A stretch of DNA of 10,333 nucleotides from an uncultured Rhodospirillaceae bacterium (GCA_900553035.1 USCC01000075.1:1-10333), one strand, 5' to 3'; positions 1-6,878 are shown, numbered from the stretch's first letter. A program made the numbers and translations. Notes: generated by a model from the letters alone, not told the origin.

Positions 1-1
1 A

Positions 2-304
2 AGGAAGCAAACTACGGAAGATTTCCGAAAGGTCTTATGTATGGTCTTTCTGCTTCCGGCGGATTTCGGAAACGACAACAATTTCGACCTGGAGGTTTCC
101 GGCCATACGCACGGCGGCCAGATTTTCCCGTTCCATATCTTTGCCAAGTTGCACAACCGCTATCTGGCCGGGCTTTATGAGATGGGTCGGGACGCGCGGA
201 TCTATGTGTCGCGCGGCGCCGGGCAATGGGGGCCTCAGATGCGGTTTCTGGCTCCTTCGGAAATCACGCGAATCCGGCTGGAACCCTCTTCCGGAAACAA
301 CTGA
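2..304 (+). CDS. Metallophosphoesterase, C-terminal part (5' end outside the window)
   Basis: This frame is open from the left edge to a TGA at 302-304, so the gene is cut by the window. The visible 100 residues carry SGHTHGGQIFP, the last metal-binding GHxH motif of the calcineurin-like metallophosphoesterases. The tail (YVSRGAGQWGPQMRFLAPSEITRIRL) is typical of the membrane-associated YkuE-type branch, whose members hydrolyse phosphoesters with a dinuclear metal centre; the substrate is unknown here. An internal ATG at 41 falls within the domain and is not a likely true start. The stretch before GHTH (VFLLPADFGNDNNFDLEV) lacks the His normally seen in the LLxHxP motif about 20 residues upstream, which might mean divergence or a small deletion. 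The aldo/keto reductase follows after 26 nt, so the two are probably co-transcribed. Confidence 0.8.
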   Translation, partial: RKQTTEDFRKVLCMVFLLPADFGNDNNFDLEVSGHTHGGQIFPFHIFAKLHNRYLAGLYEMGRDARIYVSRGAGQWGPQMRFLAPSEITRIRLEPSSGNN

Positions 305-330
305 AACAGATTAGGAAAGGAAAATATTCC

Positions 331-1314
331 ATGAAATACAGAGAACTGGGAAAAAGCGGGCTGAAAGTCTCAGCTGTCGGACTGGGATGCATGGGGATGA
401 GCCATGGCTACGGCCCCGCCGCCGACCGGACGGAAATGATCGCCCTGATCCGCCGGGCTGTTGAAGCGGGCGTTACGTTCTTTGACACGGCAGAGGTTTA
501 CGGCCCCTTTGAAAATGAGGCTCTGGTCGGTGAAGCGCTGGCTCCCTTCAAAGGCGACGTCGTCATTGCGACGAAATTCGGTATCCGGATTGACGGTACG
601 GCGCAGATTCTGGACAGCCGCCCTGAAACAATCCGGCGTTCCGTCGAGGGCTCTTTAAAAAGGCTGAAGGTTGAGGCCATTGACCTGTATTATCAGTATC
701 GCGTTGACCCCTCGGTTCCCGTCGAAGACGTCGCCGGAACGGTCGCCGGGCTCGTCCGGGAGGGAAAAGTCAAACACTGGGGCATGTCCGAAGCCGGAAC
801 CGCGTCGATCCGGCGGGCGCATGCCGTTCTTCCCCTGGCAGCCGTTGAAAGCGAATACTCCATGATGTGGCGCGAACCGGAAAAGGAGCTTTTCCCCGTT
901 CTGGAAGAGCTGGGGATTGGTTTTGTGCCTTTCAGTCCTTTGGGCAAGGGATTTCTGAGCGGACGTTTTGATGGGACTGCCCGGTTTGATAAATCCGATT
1001 TCAGGAGCATTGTGCCGCGTTTCACGCCGGAAAATCTTGAAGCGAACCAGATTCTGGTCAATCTGGTCCGGGAAACGGCCGCCATGAAAAAAGTTTCGCC
1101 GCCGCAGGTCGCTCTGGCTTGGGTTCTGGCCCAGAAACCGTGGATTGTTCCCATTCCCGGAACAACGAAAACCGGGCGGATGCTGGAGAATCTCGCCGCC
1201 GCGGATATTGTACTGAGCCTTCAGGAGCGCAAGGAGCTGAACGCGGCCCTGGAGGAAATCGACGTCAAAGGTGACCGGTATCCGCCCGAATTTGCGGCCC
1301 GGGTCGGAAAATAA
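331..1314 (+). CDS. Aldo/keto reductase (YakC/AKR13-like) with Tyr at the catalytic His position
   Basis: This 327-residue protein has the usual length of NADPH-dependent aldo/keto reductases, cytosolic TIM-barrel enzymes that reduce aldehydes and ketones. Family signatures are clear: the N-terminal RELGKSGLKVSAVGLGCMGMS, FFDTAEVYGP with tetrad residues D52 and Y57, VIATKFG with K82, and the C-terminal cofactor-binding IPIPGT-like segment. The fourth tetrad residue is normally His in the motif YYQHRVDP; here the motif is YYQYRVDP, with Tyr123 encoded by TAT at 697-699. Activity may therefore be altered. I chose ATG 331 because AGGAAAGG at 313-320 is a fitting Shine-Dalgarno and because the family begins here; the frame is open further upstream to 226, but that extension overlaps the preceding gene. 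The cupin gene follows after 22 nt, suggesting an operon. The substrate cannot be told from sequence. Confidence 0.92.
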   Translation: MKYRELGKSGLKVSAVGLGCMGMSHGYGPAADRTEMIALIRRAVEAGVTFFDTAEVYGPFENEALVGEALAPFKGDVVIATKFGIRIDGTAQILDSRPETIRRSVEGSLKRLKVEAIDLYYQYRVDPSVPVEDVAGTVAGLVREGKVKHWGMSEAGTASIRRAHAVLPLAAVESEYSMMWREPEKELFPVLEELGIGFVPFSPLGKGFLSGRFDGTARFDKSDFRSIVPRFTPENLEANQILVNLVRETAAMKKVSPPQVALAWVLAQKPWIVPIPGTTKTGRMLENLAAADIVLSLQERKELNAALEEIDVKGDRYPPEFAARVGK

Positions 1315-1336
1315 CGGATTAATCAGGAAGAAACGG

Positions 1337-2485
1337 ATGAAATTTAAAAAAGTGTTTGCCGCAGCGGCGGCGGGTCTTATTCTTTCAACGACAGCAGGAG
1401 CTTCGGAAATGAAAAAAAGCAGTGTGGATACGGTTTTTCCTCAGGGAGAAGTCAACCCCTACAGTAAATTTTTTACCGGACAGACTTATCTGACAAGACT
1501 GAGCGCCAAAGACAGCGTCTGGAATGCGCCGATCGGTAATGTCACGTTTGAACCGGGCGCACGGACGCACTGGCACAGACACAGCGGCGGACAGATCCTC
1601 CTTGTCACGGGCGGGACAGGATATTATCAGGAACGGGGCGCCGAAGCCCGCCTCCTGCACAAGGGCGATATTGTCCGCATTCCGCCAGATATTGAACACT
1701 GGCATGGAGCGGCGCCGGATTCGTGGTTTGTCCATGTTTCCATTGAAACGAACGGCGCGGATAATCAGGTCGAGTGGCTGGAAGCCGTATCTGATGAAAT
1801 CTACCCGAAAAAAGTTCAGACGCCGGAAATGAAAAAACTGCCGGTCAAAGAACAAAAAACGGCACAGATTGCGGCGTTTACCGCGGCCGGAAACATGGAA
1901 GGCCTGGAAACCGCCCTGAATGAAGGACTGGACGCCGGGCTGAGCATCAATGAAGTCAAGGAAATCCTGATACAGATGTATGCCTATGCCGGTTTTCCAA
2001 GAAGCCTGAATGCCATCAACACGTTTGTCAGGGTTTCCGACGCGCGGGCGCGGGCGGGGCTTCGGGATCCGGAAGGCCCTGCGCCGCAGCCTCTGTCCGG
2101 CGGGGCGGACAGGTATGGCATCGGCAAGGCTAATCAGGCTCAGCTGTTCGGAATCCGGGAAGACACGCCCAAAGCACGGTACGAGGAATTCACGCCGGCC
2201 ATTGAAGTTTTCCTGAAAGAGCACCTGTTCGCGGACATTTTTGCCCGCGGTGTACTGAGTTTTAAAAACCGGGAGCTGGCGACGATTGCCGCGCTGTCCG
2301 TTCTGAACGGCGTTGACCCGATGCTTCAATCCCATCTGAACGCCGGAATGAACAGCGGTATGACAGCCGAAGAAGCCGCGGCCGTCATTGAAGCGGCGTC
2401 GGCTGCCGGAACGTCCGAAACAGCGGCCAACGCCCGCAAGATTCTTGAAAAGGTCGCAGCGGCGCGTAAAGAAAACTCGAAATAA
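1337..2485 (+). CDS. Exported cupin / carboxymuconolactone decarboxylase-like fusion protein
   Basis: The 382-residue product starts with a Sec-type signal peptide (KFKK basic start, Ala-rich core, likely cut after AGA near residue 22), so it should act in the periplasm. Residues about 60-135 form a cupin barrel: HWHRH (H78, H80, H82) with Q86, then GDIVRIPPDIEHWH (H121), consistent with metal binding. Two carboxymuconolactone-decarboxylase/AhpD-like domains follow at about 177-235 (EVKEILIQMYAYAGFPRSLNAI) and 283-372 (NRELATIAALSVL, LQSHLNAGMNSGMT). Neither carries the CxxC of AhpD, so a peroxidase role is not supported. Such fusions are common beside aldo/keto reductases in gut and soil bacteria; their substrates are mostly unknown. 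ATG 1337 has CAGGAAG at 1324-1330 six bases upstream. It is the last gene of the likely operon starting with the metallophosphoesterase. Confidence 0.88.
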   Translation: MKFKKVFAAAAAGLILSTTAGASEMKKSSVDTVFPQGEVNPYSKFFTGQTYLTRLSAKDSVWNAPIGNVTFEPGARTHWHRHSGGQILLVTGGTGYYQERGAEARLLHKGDIVRIPPDIEHWHGAAPDSWFVHVSIETNGADNQVEWLEAVSDEIYPKKVQTPEMKKLPVKEQKTAQIAAFTAAGNMEGLETALNEGLDAGLSINEVKEILIQMYAYAGFPRSLNAINTFVRVSDARARAGLRDPEGPAPQPLSGGADRYGIGKANQAQLFGIREDTPKARYEEFTPAIEVFLKEHLFADIFARGVLSFKNRELATIAALSVLNGVDPMLQSHLNAGMNSGMTAEEAAAVIEAASAAGTSETAANARKILEKVAAARKENSK

Positions 2486-2500
2486 AAACACTGGAAGACA

Positions 2501-2534
2501 CGGGCGCGGGAAGGATGAAGCTTTTCCGCGCCCG
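2501..2534 (+). terminator. Strong hairpin after the cupin gene, possible terminator
   Basis: CGGGCGCGGGAAGG pairs with CTTTTCCGCGCCCG over 14 positions (two of them G-U) around a six-base loop, starting 16 nt after the stop codon. No run of T follows on the + strand, so this is not a canonical intrinsic terminator; it may stabilise the mRNA 3' end or act with Rho. Confidence 0.5.
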
Positions 2535-2606
2535 TCAATTCCGGCCTCCGAAACACGTCCGGAAATACAGTTGCTTTATATCGTGAAAATCAAGAGAGGT
2601 TTTCCT

Positions 2607-2741
2607 ATGAAGGAGCGTTTCTTTTGTTTTGCGTTCAAAGACAGCGGAGCAGAATCGTGCACGGATTTTCAAAGGATAGCTTTCAAAAAAGGGCTGTTAA
2701 CTTGTAGCGCGCAAAATAGTTTTAACCGAAACGCAACTTAG
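2607..2741 (+). CDS. Doubtful small ORF, 44 codons
   Basis: An ATG with a good Shine-Dalgarno (AGAGAGG at 2593-2599, seven bases upstream) opens a 44-codon frame ending in TAG at 2739-2741. The product would be a basic peptide with three Cys and no recognisable motif, signal sequence or membrane segment. Its last third runs through the left arm of the inverted repeat at 2707-2725. The ribosome-binding site is the only real support; it could equally be chance in an intergenic region. Confidence 0.2.
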   Translation: MKERFFCFAFKDSGAESCTDFQRIAFKKGLLTCSAQNSFNRNAT

Positions 2742-2814
2742 TTTTAACTTTTTTCAGACGGTTCATTGATACCCAAAACGCAGGATAGAATTAGATTAAA
2801 ACTATCTTGCGCGC
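2707..2814. repeat. 19-bp inverted repeat with 70-bp spacer
   Basis: The left arm GCGCGCAAAATAGTTTTAA (2707-2725) and the reverse complement of the right arm (2796-2814) match at 18 of 19 positions. No target-site duplication is evident outside the arms, and no ORF fits between them. The arms contain the TAGTTTTA box, which also occurs at 2739-2746 as a direct copy 22 bp from the first and, inverted, at 2915-2922. It could be a small non-coding mobile repeat, a regulator-binding region, or an RNA hairpin with a long loop. Confidence 0.7.
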
Positions 2815-2948
2815 AAAAAAAATTAAAAGCAGCATCACCGCCGCCCGAAAAATTAATGTTTTCTGCCGTTTTTATCCCATTATATCCCCATATATCCCAC
2901 TTCCTTCAAAAAGGTAAAACTATCTTTCGTCTTGCATGAATGAACAAC
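2742..2948. other. AT-rich intergenic region without a gene
   Basis: Between the doubtful small ORF and the tRNA terminator no plausible coding frame is seen. The stretch is clearly richer in A and T than the neighbouring genes and holds the right inverted-repeat arm, the 10-bp tandem repeat at 2871-2900 and a second 12-bp TAAAACTATCTT copy at 2915-2926 (the first is at 2797-2808). Confidence 0.7.
2871..2900. repeat. Three tandem 10-bp repeats (TATATCCCAY-like)
   Basis: TTTATCCCAT, TATATCCCCA and TATATCCCAC lie head to tail with a 10-bp period, which puts each TATCCC core on the same helix face. Each core loosely resembles a DnaA box, but none matches well (7 of 9 at best). The function is unknown. 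Confidence 0.65.
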
Positions 2949-2977
2949 AAAAAGCCCGGAATTTTTCCGGGCTTTTT
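2949..2977 (-). terminator. Intrinsic terminator of the tRNA-Ser gene (bidirectional)
   Basis: A perfect 13-bp stem, AAAAAGCCCGGAA against TTCCGGGCTTTTT, with a three-base loop. On the - strand it begins one base after the tRNA CCA and ends in a T run, the canonical form. The symmetric A and T tracts also let it stop transcription from the left. Confidence 0.9.
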
Positions 2978-2978
2978 A

Positions 2979-3065
2979 TGGCGGAGGAACCGGGACTCGA
3001 ACCCGGGGAACCGAAACCGGTTCACGGATTAGCAATCCGCTGCATTACCGCTCTGCCATCCCTCC
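2979..3065 (-). tRNA. tRNA-Ser (anticodon GCU)
   Basis: Read on the - strand, the 87-nt gene folds into a standard class II tRNA. The acceptor is GGAGGGA against TTCCTCC with discriminator G, and CCA is encoded at 2981-2979. The anticodon stem GCGGA/TCCGT encloses loop TTGCTAA with anticodon GCT, which reads AGC/AGU serine codons. A long variable arm (ACCGG/CGGTT-type pairing), as expected for tRNA-Ser, precedes the T arm CCGGG-TTCGAGT-CCCGG. A promoter-like sequence lies just upstream and a terminator immediately downstream, so it can be expressed alone as well as by read-through from the gat operon. Confidence 0.97.
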
Positions 3066-3076
3066 GTACGCTTTAC

Positions 3077-3105
3077 CTTTTAGATGAACTCGGCACGTTC
3101 GTCAA
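3077..3105 (-). promoter_or_regulatory. Likely sigma70 promoter of tRNA-Ser
   Basis: On the - strand, TTGACG (3105-3100, 5 of 6 to consensus) and TAAAAG (3082-3077, 4 of 6) are 17 bp apart. The mature tRNA starts 11 nt beyond the -10 element, giving a short 5' leader. Confidence 0.5.
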
Positions 3106-3113
3106 TGAAAAAG

Positions 3114-3314
3114 TTATCTCTCGTAGCCAGCTTCGGTCAGACGGGAAGATACGCGTTCCATGTCGCTTTTCTTGTCCGAAGCCTTCTTTAAGGCCTCGTC
3201 CCGCGCTTTTTCGTTTTTACGCGCCGCACTGTTCGGATCTCCTCCGCGCTCGACGGCAACCGGAGACCCCTTGGCAAACTTTTTGACCAGACTGTCTTCT
3301 TTCAGCTTACTCAT
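3114..3314 (-). CDS. Small Lys-rich hypothetical protein, coupled to the upstream gene
   Basis: The 66-residue product is very hydrophilic and rich in Lys, Asp/Glu and Ser, with no Cys, Trp, signal peptide or membrane segment; it is probably disordered or a helical small protein. I recognise no family. Its ATG overlaps the TGA of the preceding gene (ATGA at 3314-3311), a hallmark of translational coupling, and AAGGAAG lies about eight bases upstream of the start. It is the last protein gene of the gat-operon run, and the tRNA-Ser gene follows 48 nt later. The overlap and ribosome-binding site make a real gene likely, although the function is unknown. Confidence 0.7.
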   Translation of the reverse strand: MSKLKEDSLVKKFAKGSPVAVERGGDPNSAARKNEKARDEALKKASDKKSDMERVSSRLTEAGYER

Positions 3315-3601
3315 ATCGGCAACTTCCTTACTTTACTGACCGGAGCATAATATTCATGCTCCAGTTCATCATCCATGATTTCGGCAATCAGAACCTTCTC
3401 CTCCCTTTGGAGGGACGCCAGAGCCATTGGAGACAGGTACTCCAATAATATAGAACGTTTCGGGTCGCGAAGCAACAGAGCCGTTTCCACCCCGTCGTAA
3501 AAAAAGCGCGGATGGTCAGGCTTGCCTTTACGGGCCCGGATGCAAAACAACAGTTCTCCGTCCTTATTCCGGACAATATCGTAATAGCCTTCCTTTTCCA
3601 T
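3311..3601 (-). CDS. Hypothetical 96-residue protein downstream of gatB
   Basis: The product is soluble and mixed-charge, without signal peptide or membrane segment. Notable stretches are YYDIVRNKDGELLFCIRARKGKPDHPRFFYDG, which looks like a beta-hairpin-rich fold, and an acidic MDDELEHEYY near the C-terminus. No family is recognised. The ATG at 3601 has GGAGG nine bases upstream, located within the 19-nt gap after gatB, so it is almost certainly in the gatCAB transcript. It overlaps the next gene by four bases. Whether the pair has a role in translation or is merely carried along cannot be told from this window. Confidence 0.75.
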   Translation of the reverse strand: MEKEGYYDIVRNKDGELLFCIRARKGKPDHPRFFYDGVETALLLRDPKRSILLEYLSPMALASLQREEKVLIAEIMDDELEHEYYAPVSKVRKLPI

Positions 3602-3620
3602 CGGCGCTTTCCTCCGTTCC

Positions 3621-5075
3621 TTAACCTGCCAGCTTCTTTTTCAGGAGCTCGTTCAAAAGCCCCGGATTAGCCTTGCCCTGCGACGCGCGCATCGTCTGTC
3701 CGACAAACCAGCCGATCAGCTTGTCCTTGCCGGAACGATACTCTGCAACTTTGTCGGGATTAGCGGCAATGACCTCGTCAATGATCTTTTCAATCGCCGA
3801 CGTATCCGTCACCTGTTTCAGACCTTTTTCCTCGACAATCGTCTCCGGATCCTTGCCTTCTTCGACCATGAACACGAAAACATCCTTTGCGATGCGGCTT
3901 GAAATCGTGTTGTTGTTAATCAGGTCAACCATTTTACCCAGATTTTCCGGGCTGACCGGGCTTTCGGTAATTGTCAGGCCCTGTTTGTTCAGCGTCGCGA
4001 ACAGATCACCCATGATCCAGTTCGCCACCTTCTTCGCATCGTGCCCTTTTGCGGCTTTTTCAAAGAACTCGGCCGTTTCCTTTTCGGCGACAAGCTGTCC
4101 CGCATCATACGCCGGCAGACCGTAATCCGACATGAAGCGGCGCTTTTTCGCGTCCGGGAGTTCCGGCATTTCGTCCTTCAGGCGCTGCATCAGGCCGTCG
4201 TCCAGAATCAGGGGGATCAGATCCGGGTCATAGAAATAACGGTAGTCAACGGCCGTTTCCTTGCTGCGCATCGAACGGGTCACGCCCTTGACGGAATCAA
4301 ACTGGCGCGTTTCCTGAATGACCTTGCCGCCTTCTTCCAGAAGTTCAACCTGCCGTTTGGCTTCGTACTCAATTGCCTGCATGACAAAACGAACCGAGTT
4401 AACGTTTTTGATTTCCGCGCGCGTCCCATAGGGTTCGCCCGGACGGCGGACGGAAACGTTTGCATCGCACCGCATCGATCCTTCGTCCATGTTGCCGTCG
4501 CACGAACCGATATACCGCACAATAGAGCGGAGTTTACGCAGATATGCGCCGGCCTCTTCCGGAGAACGAATATCCGGACGCGACACGATTTCCATCAGCG
4601 CGACGCCGGCACGGTTCAAATCGACAAATGACTTTGACGGGTGCTGGTCGTGCATAAGCTTACCCGCGTCCTGTTCCAGATGGAGGCGTTCAATGCCGAT
4701 CCGGCGGGTGGAACCGTCCTCCAGGTCAACTTCGATATACCCGTCGGACACGATGGGACGGTCGGACTGGGTAATCTGGTATCCCGTCGGCAGGTCGGCG
4801 TAATAATAATTCTTGCGCGCGAAAACCGATTTTTTATTGACCGTGGCATTCAGGCCGTACCCTGTCCGGATGGCCTGTTCAACGCATTCATGGTTGACAA
4901 CGGGCAGCATTCCCGGGAATCCCGCGTCGACGAACGACACGTGCGTATTCGCCTCGGCTCCGAAAGTGGTCGCCGACCCGCTGAACAGCTTCGCATTGGA
5001 AATCACCTGGCAGTGCACTTCCAGACCGACGACGATTTCCCAGTCTCCGGTTTCGCCTTTGATAATATAAGACAT
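3621..5075 (-). CDS. gatB: Asp-tRNA(Asn)/Glu-tRNA(Gln) amidotransferase subunit B
   Basis: GatB binds the misacylated tRNA and activates its Asp or Glu side chain with ATP. Ammonia delivered from GatA then converts it to Asn-tRNA(Asn) or Gln-tRNA(Gln). The 484-residue product has the family length. Signatures are IVVGLEVHCQV (E19, H21 in the kinase site), LFSGSATTFGAEANTHVSFVDAGFPGMLPVVN, KNYYYADLPTGYQITQ, VDLNRAGVALMEIVSRPD and EGSMRCDANVSVR (about 198-210). The last 150 residues form the helical and YqeY-like tail that contacts the tRNA. The frame is open upstream to 5279 but that overlaps gatA. ATG 5075 is chosen because GGGAGG lies eight bases upstream and it sits four bases after the gatA stop. 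Having gatCAB implies that the organism makes at least one of these aminoacyl-tRNAs indirectly. Confidence 0.97.
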   Translation of the reverse strand: MSYIIKGETGDWEIVVGLEVHCQVISNAKLFSGSATTFGAEANTHVSFVDAGFPGMLPVVNHECVEQAIRTGYGLNATVNKKSVFARKNYYYADLPTGYQITQSDRPIVSDGYIEVDLEDGSTRRIGIERLHLEQDAGKLMHDQHPSKSFVDLNRAGVALMEIVSRPDIRSPEEAGAYLRKLRSIVRYIGSCDGNMDEGSMRCDANVSVRRPGEPYGTRAEIKNVNSVRFVMQAIEYEAKRQVELLEEGGKVIQETRQFDSVKGVTRSMRSKETAVDYRYFYDPDLIPLILDDGLMQRLKDEMPELPDAKKRRFMSDYGLPAYDAGQLVAEKETAEFFEKAAKGHDAKKVANWIMGDLFATLNKQGLTITESPVSPENLGKMVDLINNNTISSRIAKDVFVFMVEEGKDPETIVEEKGLKQVTDTSAIEKIIDEVIAANPDKVAEYRSGKDKLIGWFVGQTMRASQGKANPGLLNELLKKKLAG

Positions 5076-5079
5076 GACA

Positions 5080-6561
5080 TTAACCTCCCACGCGCATCGG
5101 ACGAATCGGCATGCCGGACATGCTTTCGATGGCTCCGGCCGTACGAATGATTGTTTCCTCGTCAAAAGACCGGCCGATGACCTGCAGGCCGATCGGCAGA
5201 CCGTTTTCGGCAGACGTTCCCGCCGGGACCGAAATCGCGGGCAGTCCCGCCAGAGACGACGGCACCGTAAAGACGTCATACAGCTGCATCGTCAGAGGAT
5301 CCTTGACGCTGTCCTCGTCCTTTGAAAACGCCGTTTCAGGCGCGGCCGGCGCCAGAATGACGTCGACCTTTTCAAAAGCTTCGGCAAATTCCTGACAGAT
5401 CAGACGGCGAACCTTCTGTGCCTTCAGGTAACAGGTTTCGTAATACCCTTCCAGAAGGATGCAGGTTCCGATCATGATGCGGCGCTTGACTTCCTTTCCG
5501 AAGCCTTCTGTCCGCGTATTGATGTACATTTCATCAAGCGTTTTGCCGTCAACGCGCAGGCCGTAGCGCACACCGTCGTAACGAGCCAGATTGGACGACG
5601 CTTCCGCCGGCGCGATCAGATAATATGTCGGCAGGGCGTACATTGTGCTGGGCAGGGAAATATCGACGATTTCCGCTCCGGCCGCCTTCAGCTTTGCGGC
5701 CGCATCTTCCCAGACGCGACGCACGTCGGCGTTCAGCCCGTCCGGATTGTATTCCCGGGGGATTCCGATACGCAGACCGCGGACGTCGCCGGTCAGTGCT
5801 TTTTCGAAATCCGGAACCGGCATGTTGACCGACGTCGAATCCTTCGGGTCAAAGCCGACCATGGCTTCCAGCATAATGGCCGTATCGCGGACCGTGCGGG
5901 TCATCGTCCCCGCCTGATCCAGAGACGAGGCAAACGAAACGATTCCATAGCGCGAGCAGCGGCCGTATGTCGGCTTGCATCCGACAATACCGCAGAAAGA
6001 AGCCGGCGTGCGGATGGAACCGCCCGTATCCGTTCCCGTTGCCGCCATGCACATACCCGCGGCCACAGCCGCGGCAGAACCGCCCGAAGAACCGCCCGGC
6101 ACAAGGAAAGCATCGTCATTCCGGCGCGTATACGGGTTTCGGACCGGACCGAAATAGCTGGTCAGGTTCGCGGTCCCCATGGCGAATTCGTCCAGGTTTG
6201 TCTTCCCGAGCATGACGGAGCCTGCTTCCTGGAGTTTTCCCGAAACCGTGGATTCGTAAGGCGGCACAAAATTATGCAGGATGTGTGAAGCCGCCGTTGT
6301 CTTTACGCCTTTGGTGCAGAAGAGGTCTTTCATGCCCATGGGGATGCCTTCAAGGCTTCCGGCCTCTCCCTTTGCCAGCTTTTCATCGCTTGCCTTCGCC
6401 CGTTCAAGAGCAATTTCCGGTGTTTCCGTAATGAACGCGTTCAATCCGCGCCCTTTTTCCATTTCCTTCAAATGGGCTTCCGTCAATTCCAGCGCGGAGA
6501 ATTTCTTATTCCGCAGTCCTTCGCGCGCTTCGGCGACGGTCAATTCAACAAGATCAGTCAT
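5080..6561 (-). CDS. gatA: Asp-tRNA(Asn)/Glu-tRNA(Gln) amidotransferase subunit A (glutaminase)
   Basis: GatA is the amidase-signature subunit that hydrolyses glutamine and passes ammonia through a tunnel to GatB. The 493-residue product shows the complete Ser-cisSer-Lys triad: K78 in GIPMGMKDLFC, S158 in the PGGSSGGSAAAVAAG motif, and nucleophile S182 in GTDTGGSIRTPASFCGIVG. The extra residues before that motif (NPYTRRNDDAFLVPGG) match the alphaproteobacterial style of the protein. The C-terminus ends normally with GLPIGLQVIG and a short tail. ATG 6561 is preferred; a TTG two codons upstream directly abuts the gatC stop. GGTGGAG inside the end of gatC gives the ribosome-binding site nine bases before ATG. 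The tight spacing with gatC and gatB fits a single transcript producing equal subunits. Confidence 0.97.
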   Translation of the reverse strand: MTDLVELTVAEAREGLRNKKFSALELTEAHLKEMEKGRGLNAFITETPEIALERAKASDEKLAKGEAGSLEGIPMGMKDLFCTKGVKTTAASHILHNFVPPYESTVSGKLQEAGSVMLGKTNLDEFAMGTANLTSYFGPVRNPYTRRNDDAFLVPGGSSGGSAAAVAAGMCMAATGTDTGGSIRTPASFCGIVGCKPTYGRCSRYGIVSFASSLDQAGTMTRTVRDTAIMLEAMVGFDPKDSTSVNMPVPDFEKALTGDVRGLRIGIPREYNPDGLNADVRRVWEDAAAKLKAAGAEIVDISLPSTMYALPTYYLIAPAEASSNLARYDGVRYGLRVDGKTLDEMYINTRTEGFGKEVKRRIMIGTCILLEGYYETCYLKAQKVRRLICQEFAEAFEKVDVILAPAAPETAFSKDEDSVKDPLTMQLYDVFTVPSSLAGLPAISVPAGTSAENGLPIGLQVIGRSFDEETIIRTAGAIESMSGMPIRPMRVGG

Positions 6562-6567
6562 ATGCAA

Positions 6568-6858
6568 CTACTCCACCATCTTAGGCACAAGAAAATAACC
6601 GTCCATCGTTTCCGGCGCATTGGCCAGGATCTGGTCGCGGATGTTGCCGTCGGTGACGACGTCTTTGCGTTCCGGCAAAGTCATATCCTCGACGACGGAA
6701 TTCATCGGGACGATTCCGTCCGTGTTCACATCGCTCAGTTGTTCGACCCAGCCGATAATTTTGGTAATTTCGCCGACCATCTCGTCCATGTTTTCCTCGG
6801 GAATCCGCAAACGGGACAGGGTCGCCAACCTTTTGACCGAATCCTTGTCAATTGACAT
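6568..6858 (-). CDS. gatC: Asp-tRNA(Asn)/Glu-tRNA(Gln) amidotransferase subunit C
   Basis: GatC is the small belt subunit that wraps between GatA and GatB and stabilises the complex. The 96-residue product has the family size and the typical helical start (SVKRLATLSRLRIPEENMDEMVGEITKIIGWVEQL), then DGIVPMNSVVEDMTLPERKDVV and the C-terminal ILANAPETMDGYFLVPKMVE that inserts in GatA. The ATG at 6858 has AGGAG ten bases upstream. It is the first gene of the gatCAB operon and is divergent from ruvX, a neighbourhood I recall as frequent in Alphaproteobacteria. The 89-bp gap between the two starts must hold both promoters; none is strong on the - strand. Confidence 0.95.
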   Translation of the reverse strand: MSIDKDSVKRLATLSRLRIPEENMDEMVGEITKIIGWVEQLSDVNTDGIVPMNSVVEDMTLPERKDVVTDGNIRDQILANAPETMDGYFLVPKMVE

Positions 6859-6878
6859 AGCTCATCTGCTCCTATACT
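6852..6878 (+). promoter_or_regulatory. Candidate promoter for ruvX
   Basis: A perfect -35 hexamer TTGACA (6852-6857) is followed by TATACT (6873-6878, 5 of 6) at a short 15-bp spacing; TACTAA at 17 bp is weaker. The element overlaps the gatC start region, so transcription of the two divergent units may interfere. The 5' leader of ruvX would be roughly 60 nt. Confidence 0.4.

Noticed and set aside
1385..2491. 368-codon - strand ORF opposite the cupin gene
   Set aside because: Shadow of the real gene in a high-GC sequence; product is Arg/Phe-rich and lacks domain motifs, while the + strand has clear cupin motifs.
2700..3065. Integrated element at tRNA-Ser (att sites)
   Set aside because: Repeats lie near the tRNA 3' side, but no duplicate of the tRNA end and no integrase is present in the window.
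2936..3286. 116-codon + strand ORF across the tRNA region
   Set aside because: It runs through the terminator and antisense to tRNA-Ser and a coupled small gene; no ribosome-binding site or family match.
5076..5279. N-terminal extension of GatB to 5279
   Set aside because: The extension overlaps the gatA 3' end, is Arg/Cys-rich and non-homologous; ATG 5075 has a proper Shine-Dalgarno.
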